Below the pieces are notes generated by a model. That model had not been told where the DNA came from. It was given only the letters and a program-made list of their open reading frames with translations, and searched no databases. The translations under genes were made by a program, and so were the position numbers. Positions 6,865 through 15,236 of a stretch of DNA of 38,917 nucleotides are shown here, one piece after another. Source of the DNA: Deltaproteobacteria bacterium. GTDB taxonomy: Bacteria > Myxococcota_A > Polyangia > Haliangiales > Haliangiaceae. Position 1 is the stretch's first letter. Each line of letters starts with the position of its first letter. The stretch covers positions 1 to 38,917 of the forward strand of contig JAFAOG010000192.1 in the NCBI GenBank assembly GCA_019237945.1. The letters run 5' to 3'.

Positions 6865-7373
6865 CCGCTCGCACCAGCGACCCCGCCGTCATCGAGCATC
6901 GCCTGCTCGACCTCGCGTACACGACCGACTCGGTGATCACGCCGAGCCTGCTCGCGTACTACGCGCCGTGCTCGATCGAGGATGCCGAGAAGGTGCTCGA
7001 TACGCTCGTCGCGCAGGACCGCCTGCGCCTCGAGGTCGACGACAACGGAAACATCCACTACGAGATGCCGAACCGCGTGCGCATCGAGTCGCCGCGCGCC
7101 GCCGCCTCGCACGCGCCGCACGCGCTGATCCGACATGCGCAGGCGCCGCTCGTCGCCCGCGCGACGCCGAACGCGGCCGTCGCCGGCGTGCTCAGCCTGA
7201 TCGTCCCCGGCGCCGGCCAGCTCTACGCCGGGCATCCGCTGTCGGCGGTGCTGTGGTTCGTCGTCGTGTCGCTCGGCTACCTGCTGCTGATCGTGCCGGG
7301 CGTGGTGCTCCACGCGCTGTGCATCGCGCAGGCGACCAGTGCCGCGCACCATCCGCGCCCTCAGTACGTGTAG
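6861..7373 (+). CDS. Small membrane protein with helical N-domain, coupled to ligD
   Basis: The ATG overlaps the LigD-type stop by 4 bp (ATGA), indicating translational coupling. The 170-residue product has a soluble N-terminal part of about 75 residues whose helix pattern (EHRLLDLAY, AEKVLDTLVAQDRLRLEVDD) suggests a winged-helix or similar small domain. Two hydrophobic segments follow, around 109-124 and 127-156, with the GxGQLYAGHPL loop typical of TM2-like small membrane proteins. The short C-tail is His/Pro-containing. Its 3' end overlaps the convergent glycosidase-like gene by 13 bp. Function is unknown; coupling to an end-joining enzyme is unexpected and may reflect only operon packing. 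Confidence 0.75.
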   Translation: MTARTSDPAVIEHRLLDLAYTTDSVITPSLLAYYAPCSIEDAEKVLDTLVAQDRLRLEVDDNGNIHYEMPNRVRIESPRAAASHAPHALIRHAQAPLVARATPNAAVAGVLSLIVPGAGQLYAGHPLSAVLWFVVVSLGYLLLIVPGVVLHALCIAQATSAAHHPRPQYV

Positions 7374-8944
7374 ACGTGGCGCGACAGGCCCGCGAACGTG
7401 TCGGTGAACGATCCGTTGCCGGTCAGCGTGCGCTGCTCGAACATCACGTCGATCGCGGTGGCGCCGGGCGCCGTGAACGTCGCCTGCACGGTCGCGCTGG
7501 TCGGATTGACGGCGAGCACGTACGTCTTGCCGTGGTAGCTGCGCGCCATCACCGCGACGCCGCCAGAAGCCGTGACGGTCGCGGGGTCCGCGAAGATCAC
7601 GTCCGTCAGCTGGGACAGCTCGTCGATCGCCTGCGCGTCCGCGGCGCGGTTCGCCGCGTCGAGGCCCGGCCAGTCGAAGAACGCGAGGCCGGTCGCGCCG
7701 AGGATCGTGCCGTAGTACGCCTTGGGGACCACCGTCGATGGATCGGCGTGGTTGTCGTCGAAGATCCACACCGGGCGCGGCGTCATCGCGCCGAACACGG
7801 TGAACGTCTGCGTGATGCCGCTCGCGTCCTCTTGATACGGCTCGCTCGCGTAGATGTCCTCGGCGATCTCGAACGGCTTGTCGACGCTCGGCGGATCGTA
7901 GTGCGCGTGCTGGAGATCGGCGACGAGCGGCAGCGTGCTGACCGTGTGCGCGGCGGCGACCTCTTGCTGCATCACGGCGGGGTCGATCAGCGAGTACTTG
8001 TAGAACGCCTGGTCGGGCTCGTCCGCGAGATAGAACGTGACGTTCGCGAGGTGCGCGCCGAACGCGTTCATGATCCGCGGGAACACGTCGGGGACGCCGA
8101 GGCGCGCCGTCTCCGTCAGGTTCGGCACGACGGTGAGGCCGAGGTCGTACGCGCGATCCGGATACGGCTCGCGGCCGTCGTTGAACACGTCGACGAGCGC
8201 CTGCCCGCCCGCGGTCGTCACCATGTTCGCGCCGTGGATCGCGGCGACCTGATCGAGCTGGTCGTACGGGACGTTGAAGAAGCCGAGCGCGTAGAACGGC
8301 TTGCCGTCGACGGTGATCCGCGTGCCGTCGGTCGTCACGGTGCGCGTGCCCGGATGCAACAGGACGTGATCGGGCAGCGGGCCGTCGGCGTAGGCGAGCA
8401 CGACGTCATCGAGGAACAGCGAGCCGGTCGAGTGGTTGTAGAAGTAGAACGTGCCGTCGCGATCGGTCGGCAGCGCGGTGAACGACACCGTGTTCTGCGT
8501 CCAGTCGCCGGTGCACGTGATCTTCTGGACGAGGTACGGCGTCGCGGCCGACTCCGTGTAGAAGAACGCGTCGGCGCCGCTCGCGCACTTCGCCCAGAAC
8601 GTCAGCGTGTACGTCTGATTCGCGGGCATGTGGAACGGGTTCGTGATGATGAAGCCGCGGTTGTTGAAGTCGGTCGCGCAGCTCGGGCCGACGCAGCGCA
8701 GCTCGAGCGCGTACGTGCCGCCGTGCGCATCCGTCGACAAGAAGAAGCCATAGTCACCGTTGCCGTCGGGCTGCACGAACTCGCCCCACCCGACCATGCC
8801 GAGCTCGAAGCCGCCGTTGCCGAGCACGTTCGTCGGATGCGTGATGATCGGCCCCGCATCGGGCGCGGCATCCGCCGCACCGTCGACGACGGCGTGATGA
8901 CCTCCGCCGCTGCAAGCGGCGACGAGCAGGAACCAAGCCCTCAT
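7361..8944 (-). CDS. Lipoprotein with carbohydrate-binding-like and glycosidase-like domains
   Basis: A 527-residue product begins with a lipoprotein signal (MRAWFLLVAAC, Cys11), followed by an Ala/Asp/Pro linker. Residues 40-190 look like a jelly-roll carbohydrate-binding module of the CBM4/9 kind: NVLGNGGFELGMVGW at the start, many aromatics, and SLFLDDVVLAYA at the end. Residues 200-440 resemble a TIM-barrel glycoside hydrolase: GKPFYALGFFNV, an NVTFYLADEPD strand end with Glu309 as a possible acid/base, and a GFAFFDWPG-like segment. The last 80 residues look like the small beta domain that often closes such enzymes. I chose the second in-frame Met (8944) because it starts the signal peptide. 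It probably acts on extracellular polysaccharide; the substrate is not predictable here. Confidence 0.78.
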   Translation of the reverse strand: MRAWFLLVAACSGGGHHAVVDGAADAAPDAGPIITHPTNVLGNGGFELGMVGWGEFVQPDGNGDYGFFLSTDAHGGTYALELRCVGPSCATDFNNRGFIITNPFHMPANQTYTLTFWAKCASGADAFFYTESAATPYLVQKITCTGDWTQNTVSFTALPTDRDGTFYFYNHSTGSLFLDDVVLAYADGPLPDHVLLHPGTRTVTTDGTRITVDGKPFYALGFFNVPYDQLDQVAAIHGANMVTTAGGQALVDVFNDGREPYPDRAYDLGLTVVPNLTETARLGVPDVFPRIMNAFGAHLANVTFYLADEPDQAFYKYSLIDPAVMQQEVAAAHTVSTLPLVADLQHAHYDPPSVDKPFEIAEDIYASEPYQEDASGITQTFTVFGAMTPRPVWIFDDNHADPSTVVPKAYYGTILGATGLAFFDWPGLDAANRAADAQAIDELSQLTDVIFADPATVTASGGVAVMARSYHGKTYVLAVNPTSATVQATFTAPGATAIDVMFEQRTLTGNGSFTDTFAGLSRHVYTY

Positions 8945-9015
8945 GCCGACACCCTCCACCGCGACTTTCGCTCACGGTGTGACACGTCCGAAACAGCTCG
9001 TCGTATGCTCCCCAC

Positions 9016-10995
9016 ATGGACTGGGTCGGCCGCGTCATCGACGGACGATATGTCGTCGATGGCGTCGTCGGCGCGGGCGGCATGGGCGTCGTGCTGTCGG
9101 CGCGGCACAAGTTCACGAGCGCGCGCGTCGCGTTGAAGATGATGCGCAAGGATCTCGGACTCGATCCCGAGATCAGCGCGCGCTTCCTCGCCGAGGCTCG
9201 CGTGCCCGCCGCGATCGATCACCGCGGCGTCGTCAAGACGCTCGACGCCGGCCAGACACCCGAGGGCGAGCTCTACCTCGTGATGGAGCTGCTCGCCGGC
9301 CGCTCGCTGCGCGCGGAGATGCAGGCGATGCAACCGGGGCTCGCACAGATCCGCAAGATCGGGATGGAGCTGCTCGACGTGCTCGCGGCCGCGCACGTAC
9401 GCGGCGTGATCCACCGCGACATCAAGCCCGAGAACATCTTCGTCACGCAGCCCGACGGCCAGGTGAAGCTGCTCGACTTCGGCATCACGAAGCTGCTGAC
9501 GAGCGGCCACTCGGTGCTGCCGCGCACGCAGGCCGGCGCGATGCTCGGCACCGCCGCGTACATGGCGCCCGAGCAGCTCGCGGATGCCCGCACCGTCGAC
9601 GCGCGAGCGGATCTGTGGGCGGTCGGCATCACGCTCTACGAGCTGATCGGCGGGCGCCGGCCGTTTCGCGGCGCGACCGTCGAGGAGCTGCTCGTCCAGC
9701 TCGTGCGCGGCGAGCCCGATCCGATCCGCGCCGCGTATCCGCAGGCGACGCCCGACCTCGAGGCGTTCTTCGCGCGCGGCCTCGCGAAGGATCCGCAGAA
9801 GCGGTTCGCGAGCGCGGGCGAGATGGCGCAGGCGTTCGCGCGGCTGTCGCTGTGGCCGCCGCTCGCGTCGCCGTCGGGCGGCCTGCCGGCCTTCGCGGGC
9901 ATGCCCGGTATCGCAACGCCGCCCGCCGGCACGCCCGGCCTCGCGACGCCGCCCGCCGGTACGCCCGGCCTCGCAACGATGGCGACCGGCGCGCCGGGCC
10001 AGCAGATGTACGGCCGGATCAAGCCGCCGACCGCGCAGACGCCGGCCGCGCCCGTCGTCACGCCGCTGCCCGCGCCGATTCCGTATCCGCAGGTGCAACC
10101 GACGACACCCGTCGCCCAGACGCCGCCGCTCGGCCTGCAGACCGGCAGCACGGGCAGCACGGAGCAGATGCGACCGGCCGGCGCGCCGTGGCTGCTGATC
10201 GTCGCGGGCGCGCTCGCCGTCGTTGCGGGTGCGGGCGTCGTGTACTTCGTCATGCAGAGCCGCAAGCACGAGACGCCGGTGCAGCCCGCGCCGCAGCAGC
10301 CGCCAGTCGCCGTGATCGCACCGGCCGATGCATCGAGTGTCGCGCCGGCGCCGGTCGTGCTCGACGCGCCGATCGTCGTGGCCACGGGCAGCGCGGGGTC
10401 GAAGCCGAAGCCCGGTGCGCGCGGCAGCGCCGGTGGACCCGCGCCACTCGATCCGTACGCCGGAGGCTCGACGGGCCCGAACGCCGGAGGCTCGACGGGC
10501 GCGAACCGGCCCACGGGCATGAACCCCACGGGCACGAACCCCGCCGGCGCGAATCCCGCCGGCCCGAACCCCGCCGGCACGAACCCGCTTGTCGGCGCGC
10601 CACCGGCTGCCGGCGACTTCTGTGACGCGAGCTGCAAGATGCTCGCGAGCTGTCACCTCGGCTCGCGCACGTGCGCCGCCGACTGCGCCGGCAACCAGAC
10701 GATCCACGACTGCCTCGTCAGCGCGAACGGCGACTGCAACGCGTTCGCGGCGTGCATGTTCGGCGGCTACTGCGGACAGCTGCCGAGCGGCGGCCACAGC
10801 TGCAGCGAGGCGATGGACTGCGAGTCGTCGTGCGGCGGCAACCAGGTGTGCGTGTGCAACTGCATCCAGGGCCTCGCGCCGAATCGTTCGGCAGCGCTGC
10901 TCGGGCTGCGCGGCTGCGCGGCCCCGTGCCGCGGCGACACCGCGTGCATCGCGAAGACCTGCGATCCGCAGATCCGTCGCTGCCGCGCGCAGTAG
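9016..10995 (+). CDS. Transmembrane Ser/Thr protein kinase with Cys-rich C-terminal domain
   Basis: The N-terminal kinase domain (about 10-278) is complete: glycine loop GAGGMGVV (19-26), Lys41, HRDIKPEN (133-140), DFG (154-156) and APE (184-186). A Pro/Gly-rich juxtamembrane region with three 10-residue repeats (296-325) leads to one transmembrane helix at about 391-412. The outer part has further repeats, two AGGSTG-type octets and five PxGxN pentads (499-523). It ends in a domain from about 535 to 659 with more than 20 cysteines, probably disulphide-bonded. The layout is that of a receptor kinase sensing an envelope or external cue. It is divergent from the glycosidase lipoprotein (71-bp gap) and converges, 2 bp apart, with the M16 operon. 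Confidence 0.93.
   Translation: MDWVGRVIDGRYVVDGVVGAGGMGVVLSARHKFTSARVALKMMRKDLGLDPEISARFLAEARVPAAIDHRGVVKTLDAGQTPEGELYLVMELLAGRSLRAEMQAMQPGLAQIRKIGMELLDVLAAAHVRGVIHRDIKPENIFVTQPDGQVKLLDFGITKLLTSGHSVLPRTQAGAMLGTAAYMAPEQLADARTVDARADLWAVGITLYELIGGRRPFRGATVEELLVQLVRGEPDPIRAAYPQATPDLEAFFARGLAKDPQKRFASAGEMAQAFARLSLWPPLASPSGGLPAFAGMPGIATPPAGTPGLATPPAGTPGLATMATGAPGQQMYGRIKPPTAQTPAAPVVTPLPAPIPYPQVQPTTPVAQTPPLGLQTGSTGSTEQMRPAGAPWLLIVAGALAVVAGAGVVYFVMQSRKHETPVQPAPQQPPVAVIAPADASSVAPAPVVLDAPIVVATGSAGSKPKPGARGSAGGPAPLDPYAGGSTGPNAGGSTGANRPTGMNPTGTNPAGANPAGPNPAGTNPLVGAPPAAGDFCDASCKMLASCHLGSRTCAADCAGNQTIHDCLVSANGDCNAFAACMFGGYCGQLPSGGHSCSEAMDCESSCGGNQVCVCNCIQGLAPNRSAALLGLRGCAAPCRGDTACIAKTCDPQIRRCRAQ
9901..9990 (+). 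repeat. Three 30-bp in-frame repeats in the kinase juxtamembrane region
   Basis: Three consecutive 30-bp units encode xPGxATxxxG (residues 296-325), e.g. TPGLATPPAG. The first two differ little at DNA level; the third diverges at its end. They probably serve as a flexible linker between kinase and membrane segment. Confidence 0.85.
10459..10584 (+). repeat. In-frame 24-bp and 15-bp repeats in the outer stalk of the kinase
   Basis: Two 24-bp units at 10459-10506 encode AGGSTGPN and AGGSTGAN. Five 15-bp units at 10510-10584 encode PTGMN, PTGTN, PAGAN, PAGPN and PAGTN. The tract sits between the transmembrane helix and the Cys-rich domain, so it likely spaces that domain from the membrane; copy number may vary between strains. 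Confidence 0.85.
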
Positions 10996-10997
10996 CC

Positions 10998-13241
10998 CTA
11001 CTTCACGTCTTTGGGCTTCGAGAACAGCGCGGGATCGACCTTCGGATCGAACTCGACCTTGCCGAGCGTCAGCGTCGTCGCGTGGCCGCGGCTGCTGCTG
11101 GTGCGCTTGAACGACACCTTGATGCCGTTGACGTCGCGATAGTCGGCGAAGTCGTCGTTGACCTGCTGGCCACTCTCCGTGTACGCGATGCGCGTCAGCA
11201 GCTTGGTCTTCTTGTCGATGTAGAGCGAGATGTCCATGCCGGGAAACGGCGACTGCATGTGCAGCACGCTCTGCGGCTTGCCATCGAGCGCCTCGTCGGC
11301 GACCGCGACGACCTTCGCGCCCGCGTCGCTCGCCTTGAGCAGGATCAGCTCGGGGTCGCGCCAGATCTCGAACTGCGCGCTCGCGACCTGCGCCGCCGGA
11401 AGATCGCTGATCTCGACGGCGAACGTCTGCGGGTTCGGCGCGCCCATCCAGCCGCCCCCGCCGGTGAGCGTCTCGATGATCTTGACGTCCTTCGCGAGGT
11501 GCAGCGTCGCGTCGATGCGGAGCTTGTCGGGCATCACGAACATGCGATCGATATCGACCGGCACGTCGTGATCCTGGATCGCCGTCGTACCGCTCGCCGT
11601 CTCGTGGATTGCCTTGATCGCGGCGAGCTTTGCCTTGCCGCCCTTCGCGGCGAGCGCGTCGGCGAGGATCGGCTTGGCGGCCGCGGCGGCCTTCGGATCG
11701 ACCGGCTGCTGCGCGACCTCGACCGGCGTCACCGGCTCGACCGCCGACACCTTCTCGTAGCGCCAGCCTTCCTTCTTGAGCTGCGGCTCGAGGTCCTTGG
11801 CGTCGCCGACCATCACGATCACGTAGTCGCGCGGCGTCAGGATCTGCTGCGCGGCGCGCTTCGCGCTCGCCTGATCGACCTTGCCGACCGCGAGCGGGTA
11901 GTTCGCGAGGTACTCCTTGCCAAAGCCGTGGAGCTCGGCGCCGACGAGCGCGCTGCCGATGTCGCCCGCGGACTGGAAGCGCAGGCCCCAGCTGCCGGCG
12001 AGGTTCGCGACGGCGGCGTCGATCTCGCCCTGCGTCGGGCCCTCGGCCGCCATTTTCTGGATCTCCTTTAGGATCAGCTTCGCGGTCGCGACCGCCTCGC
12101 TGTTGCGCGTGAACGTCGTCGCGACCCACGAGCCGCGATCGAGGTTGCGATCGAAGCTCGACGATGCGCCGTACGTCTTGCCGCCCTCGACGCGCACGAC
12201 CTTCATCAGCCGCGACGAGAACGCGCCGCCACCGAGCGCGTAGTTCCACACGAGCGTGTCGAAGAACCGCGGGTCGTCGTGCTTGATGCCGAACTGGGCG
12301 ATGCGGATGTGCGTCTGCGTCTGGCCGGGCTTGTCGACGAGGCGGATCTTCGATCCGGAGAGCCCGGGCTCCTTGTAGGACGGGGCCGGCGGGACCGCGC
12401 CCTTCGCCCAGGTGCCGAACGCGCGCTCGAGGTCGCCCTTGAGCTTCTTGGCGTCGACGTCGCCCGTGACGACGAGCAGCGAGTTGTTCGGCACGTACCA
12501 GGTCTTCGCCCACGCGACGAGGTCATCGCGGTGGAGGTTCGCGATCGACTGCTCGCTGTTGATCCAGCCGCGCACGTGATCGTTGCCCCACAAGAGGTTC
12601 TGGATCTGCTCGCTCGCGAGCGCGCCCGCGTCGTCGAGGTGCTGGCGCACCGTGCCGAGCATCAGGTCCTTGACCTTCGCGAGCTCGGCGTCGGGGAATG
12701 TCGACTGCGTGATCATCTCCGGCATCAGGTCCATGCACGTCGAGACGTTCTTCGACAGCACGCTGCACGACAGCAGCGTCGCCTCGAACGTCGCGTCCGC
12801 GCCGATCGTGCCGCCGACGAAGTCGATCGTCTTCGCGAGGCCGACCGCGTCGTGCTTCTTCGTGCCCTTGACGAGCATGTCGGCGGCCGCTTCGCTGACG
12901 CCGAGGCGCGCGCGCGGCTCGTCCATGCGGCCGGCCTTGATCGCGAGCTGCATCGACACGACCGGCAGCTTCGGATCGCGCACGACGAACACGTCGAGCC
13001 CGTTCGCGAGCTTGAAGTTCTCGATCGCAGGGAGCTGCACGGCGGCCGGCGCCTTGGCGGCGGGCTGCTGGATCAGCTCGTGGCCCTGCCACGCGTCGAC
13101 GACCGCCGGCGCATCGGGCGCGGGAGGCGGCTTCGCGGTGTGGTCGGTGCCATCGCTCGGCAGCGTCGGCGTGGGGGGCGCGGGCGCGGGCTTGGGGCCA
13201 CACGCAAGAAGCCCGAGGAGTGGGAGCAGGCGCTTCATCAC
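10998..13241 (-). CDS. Inactive M16-family peptidase homologue, lipoprotein, with LolA-like C-terminal domain
   Basis: The product (747 residues from the GTG at 13241; ATG at 13238 is the alternative) has a lipoprotein signal with LLAC (Cys14) and a Pro-rich linker. Two M16 repeats follow (about 70-480). Where active members have HxxEH, this protein reads GVSEAAADMLVKGT (114-127): Glu117, Ala120 and Asp121 replace His, Glu and His, so zinc chemistry is lost. Residues from about 500 to the end form an added beta-rich domain (MPDKLRIDATL, ...LLTRIAYTESGQ, VNGIKVSFKR) resembling LolA-type or outer-membrane-lipoprotein-sorting folds. The start overlaps the stop of the active paralogue upstream, so the two are coupled and probably form a heterodimer, as in other active/inactive M16B pairs. 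Confidence 0.9.
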   Translation of the reverse strand: MMKRLLPLLGLLACGPKPAPAPPTPTLPSDGTDHTAKPPPAPDAPAVVDAWQGHELIQQPAAKAPAAVQLPAIENFKLANGLDVFVVRDPKLPVVSMQLAIKAGRMDEPRARLGVSEAAADMLVKGTKKHDAVGLAKTIDFVGGTIGADATFEATLLSCSVLSKNVSTCMDLMPEMITQSTFPDAELAKVKDLMLGTVRQHLDDAGALASEQIQNLLWGNDHVRGWINSEQSIANLHRDDLVAWAKTWYVPNNSLLVVTGDVDAKKLKGDLERAFGTWAKGAVPPAPSYKEPGLSGSKIRLVDKPGQTQTHIRIAQFGIKHDDPRFFDTLVWNYALGGGAFSSRLMKVVRVEGGKTYGASSSFDRNLDRGSWVATTFTRNSEAVATAKLILKEIQKMAAEGPTQGEIDAAVANLAGSWGLRFQSAGDIGSALVGAELHGFGKEYLANYPLAVGKVDQASAKRAAQQILTPRDYVIVMVGDAKDLEPQLKKEGWRYEKVSAVEPVTPVEVAQQPVDPKAAAAAKPILADALAAKGGKAKLAAIKAIHETASGTTAIQDHDVPVDIDRMFVMPDKLRIDATLHLAKDVKIIETLTGGGGWMGAPNPQTFAVEISDLPAAQVASAQFEIWRDPELILLKASDAGAKVVAVADEALDGKPQSVLHMQSPFPGMDISLYIDKKTKLLTRIAYTESGQQVNDDFADYRDVNGIKVSFKRTSSSRGHATTLTLGKVEFDPKVDPALFSKPKDVK

Positions 13242-14557
13242 TTGCCTCCCTTCGTCGGGATGACGACGACGGTCGCCTTCTCCGCGGCGAGGTATTGCTT
13301 GACGACGCGCTTCACGTCCGCGGCCGAGACCTTCTCGATCTCGTCGACGTCGCGCGTGAACTGAGCGGGGTCACCGGTGAGGATCCAGCTGCGGCCGATC
13401 GCTTCGGCGAGGCCCTGCGCGTGCTCGAGCGAGAACACGAAGCCCGACTGGACCTGGTTCTTCGCCTTGCGCAGCTCGTCGGGCGCGGGGCCCTTGTCGC
13501 CGAGCTTCTTGACCTCGTCAAAGATCGCGGCCTCGACGCCGTCGGCCTGCTTCGGATCGAGCCATGCGCCGAGCGCGATCGTCATGCCCGGATCCTCGCG
13601 GACGATCGACTCCATGCCGCCGTCGAGCGCGATCGCGGGGTGCGTCTTGTCGCCCTTGAGCCGGATCTTGATCCGCGACGAGTCACCGGCGCCGAGGATG
13701 ATCGACGCGACCTGCAGCGAGTAGACGTCCTTGTCCTTCGCGGCCGGGATGTGCCAGCCGACGAGCGTCAGCCCGATCTGGCCGGGATCGACGACCTGCT
13801 TGCGCTGCGTCGTCTGCGCGGGCTCCTGCGCCTGCGCGGCGGGCCGCGGCGCATCGGCGGCCTTGGGGATCGCGCCGAACCACTTCTCGGCGGAGGCCTT
13901 CACCTGCTCGGGCGTCACGCGGCCGACGACGACGAGCATCGCGTTGTTCGGCTGGTAGTACGCGTCGTAGAACTTCTTGAGGTCGTCGGGCGTTGTCGCG
14001 TCGAGGTCCTTCAGATTCCCGCCGGCGGTCCACGCGTACGGATGCTTCGTGTACGCGATGTCGAGGAACTTGAGGAAGCCCTTCGCGATCGGCGAGTTCT
14101 CCTGCTGCCGGATCTCCTCTTTGACGACCTCCTTCTCGGTCGCGATCATGTCGGGACGGAACATGAGGTTGCGCATCCGCTCGGCCTCGAGCTGCACCGC
14201 GAAGTCGAGGTAGTCCGACGGGATCGTGTCGATGTAGTGCGTCGCGTCCTCGTCGGTCGCCGCGTTGACGTAGCCACCAATGCCGTTGAGCATCTGCGCG
14301 TGCGCCTCGGGCCGCACGTGCTGGGTGCCCTTGAACATCATGTGCTCGAACATGTGGGCCGAGCCGCGGCGGTCGCGCGGTTCGTCCTTGGAGCCGGCGT
14401 GGTACCAGACCTGGACCGCCACGACGGGCGCGCCCTCGATCGGCATCACGGCGACCTTGAGGCCGTTCGCGAGCTGAAAAGTCTCGATTTTCGGCGTGCC
14501 TGCAGACGCCGGCGCGGCCATCGCCAGGGCGACGGCGGCTGTAACGATGCGACGCAT
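13238..14557 (-). CDS. Active M16-family zinc metallopeptidase, exported
   Basis: This 439-residue protein starts with a clear signal peptide (MRRIVTAAVALAMAAPASA), which is why I chose the second Met at 14557. The M16 catalytic motif HMFEH is at residues 68-72, within GSAHMFEHMMFKGT, and the distal Glu lies in the EKEVVKEE segment (141-148). The typical GGYVNAATDEDATHY segment follows the motif, and a second, non-catalytic M16 domain with the usual YYQPNNAMLVVVG motif occupies the C-terminal half. It would degrade or process peptides in the periplasm or outer envelope. It is the first gene of a two-gene operon with the inactive lipoprotein paralogue. Confidence 0.95.
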   Translation of the reverse strand: MRRIVTAAVALAMAAPASAGTPKIETFQLANGLKVAVMPIEGAPVVAVQVWYHAGSKDEPRDRRGSAHMFEHMMFKGTQHVRPEAHAQMLNGIGGYVNAATDEDATHYIDTIPSDYLDFAVQLEAERMRNLMFRPDMIATEKEVVKEEIRQQENSPIAKGFLKFLDIAYTKHPYAWTAGGNLKDLDATTPDDLKKFYDAYYQPNNAMLVVVGRVTPEQVKASAEKWFGAIPKAADAPRPAAQAQEPAQTTQRKQVVDPGQIGLTLVGWHIPAAKDKDVYSLQVASIILGAGDSSRIKIRLKGDKTHPAIALDGGMESIVREDPGMTIALGAWLDPKQADGVEAAIFDEVKKLGDKGPAPDELRKAKNQVQSGFVFSLEHAQGLAEAIGRSWILTGDPAQFTRDVDEIEKVSAADVKRVVKQYLAAEKATVVVIPTKGGK

Positions 14558-14638
14558 GGGCGCGGACACTACCGCAACTCGCACCGGGTGCTAGGTTGGG
14601 TGCGTCTTTGGATTTCACGAATACGGGAATTGTTCTGG

Positions 14639-14666
14639 TTGACTGAAATCCGAATTAGGGTAAAAG
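14639..14666 (+). promoter_or_regulatory. Sigma70-like promoter for the rpsU operon
   Basis: TTGACT (14639-14644) and TAAAAG (14661-14666) are separated by 16 nt, in a stretch markedly richer in A/T than the rest of the window. Transcription would start near 14673 and give a leader of about 40 nt with a hairpin and a strong Shine-Dalgarno. The match is better at -35 than at -10. Confidence 0.5.
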
Positions 14667-14678
14667 TGAACTTCTACC

Positions 14679-14700
14679 TACGGGCGGTAATGCCGCCGTA
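14679..14700 (+). promoter_or_regulatory. Leader hairpin just before the ribosome binding site
   Basis: TACGG-g-CGG (14679-14687) pairs with CCGCCGTA (14693-14700) around a TAATG loop; the stem is 8 bp with one bulged G. It ends 2 nt before the GAGGAGAG ribosome binding site of the 80-residue gene, so it could modulate initiation for the operon that includes S21. Confidence 0.45.
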
Positions 14701-14702
14701 TT

Positions 14703-14710
14703 GAGGAGAG
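14703..14710 (+). promoter_or_regulatory. Strong Shine-Dalgarno fixing a GTG start
   Basis: GAGGAGAG lies 4 nt before GTG 14715. It is the clearest ribosome binding site in the window, where most genes lack one, and it favours GTG 14715 over the in-frame ATG at 14724. Confidence 0.7.
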
Positions 14711-14714
14711 AGTC

Positions 14715-14957
14715 GTGGCGCGCATGCAAGCATCTACTCAGGACGAGGGGCGAATCGGGATGATCGACGTAACCGGCGTGAAGGTGTTCTCGGCGACCAA
14801 GGCAAAGGAGCGCGAGCTGCTCGGTGAGCTGATCACCGATTGGATTCGCAGCCATCCCGAGCACGAGATCGTCGACAAGATCGTCACCCAGAGCTCGGAC
14901 TCCGAGTTCCACTGCCTGACGATCACGCTGTTCTACAAGCACGCCGGCAAGGCGTAA
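14715..14957 (+). CDS. Small conserved-looking protein upstream of S21, function unknown
   Basis: The 80-residue product has a short polar N-terminus. A compact alpha/beta-looking body follows: IDVTGVKVFSATKAKERE (17-34), ELITDWIRSHPEHEIVDKIV, and a final strand FHCLTITLFYKH. There is no signal peptide or membrane segment, so it is cytoplasmic. A strong ribosome binding site, normal codon use and position as first gene before rpsU support that it is real. A dimeric ferredoxin-like or similar small fold is plausible but is only inference. I do not recognise the family. Confidence 0.8.
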   Translation: MARMQASTQDEGRIGMIDVTGVKVFSATKAKERELLGELITDWIRSHPEHEIVDKIVTQSSDSEFHCLTITLFYKHAGKA

Positions 14958-15001
14958 CTGGTTGACCCGGGCTCGTTGATCGGGTACCCACTGGCTCCCC
15001 C

Positions 15002-15229
<228 letters not shown>

Positions 15230-15236
15230 GCGCGCC

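Noticed and set aside
8974..8985. GTGT-G-ACAC palindrome upstream of the receptor kinase
   Set aside because: It is only four bp per arm, no better than chance, and has no matching promoter elements.
6968..9136. Plus-strand 722-codon frame over the glycosidase-like gene
   Set aside because: The protein is Arg/Ala/His-rich without domains; the opposite strand has a signal peptide and carbohydrate-binding motifs.
14964..14989. Weak ACCCG...CGGGT hairpin before rpsU
   Set aside because: The 5-bp stem is too short and common in GC-rich DNA to call.
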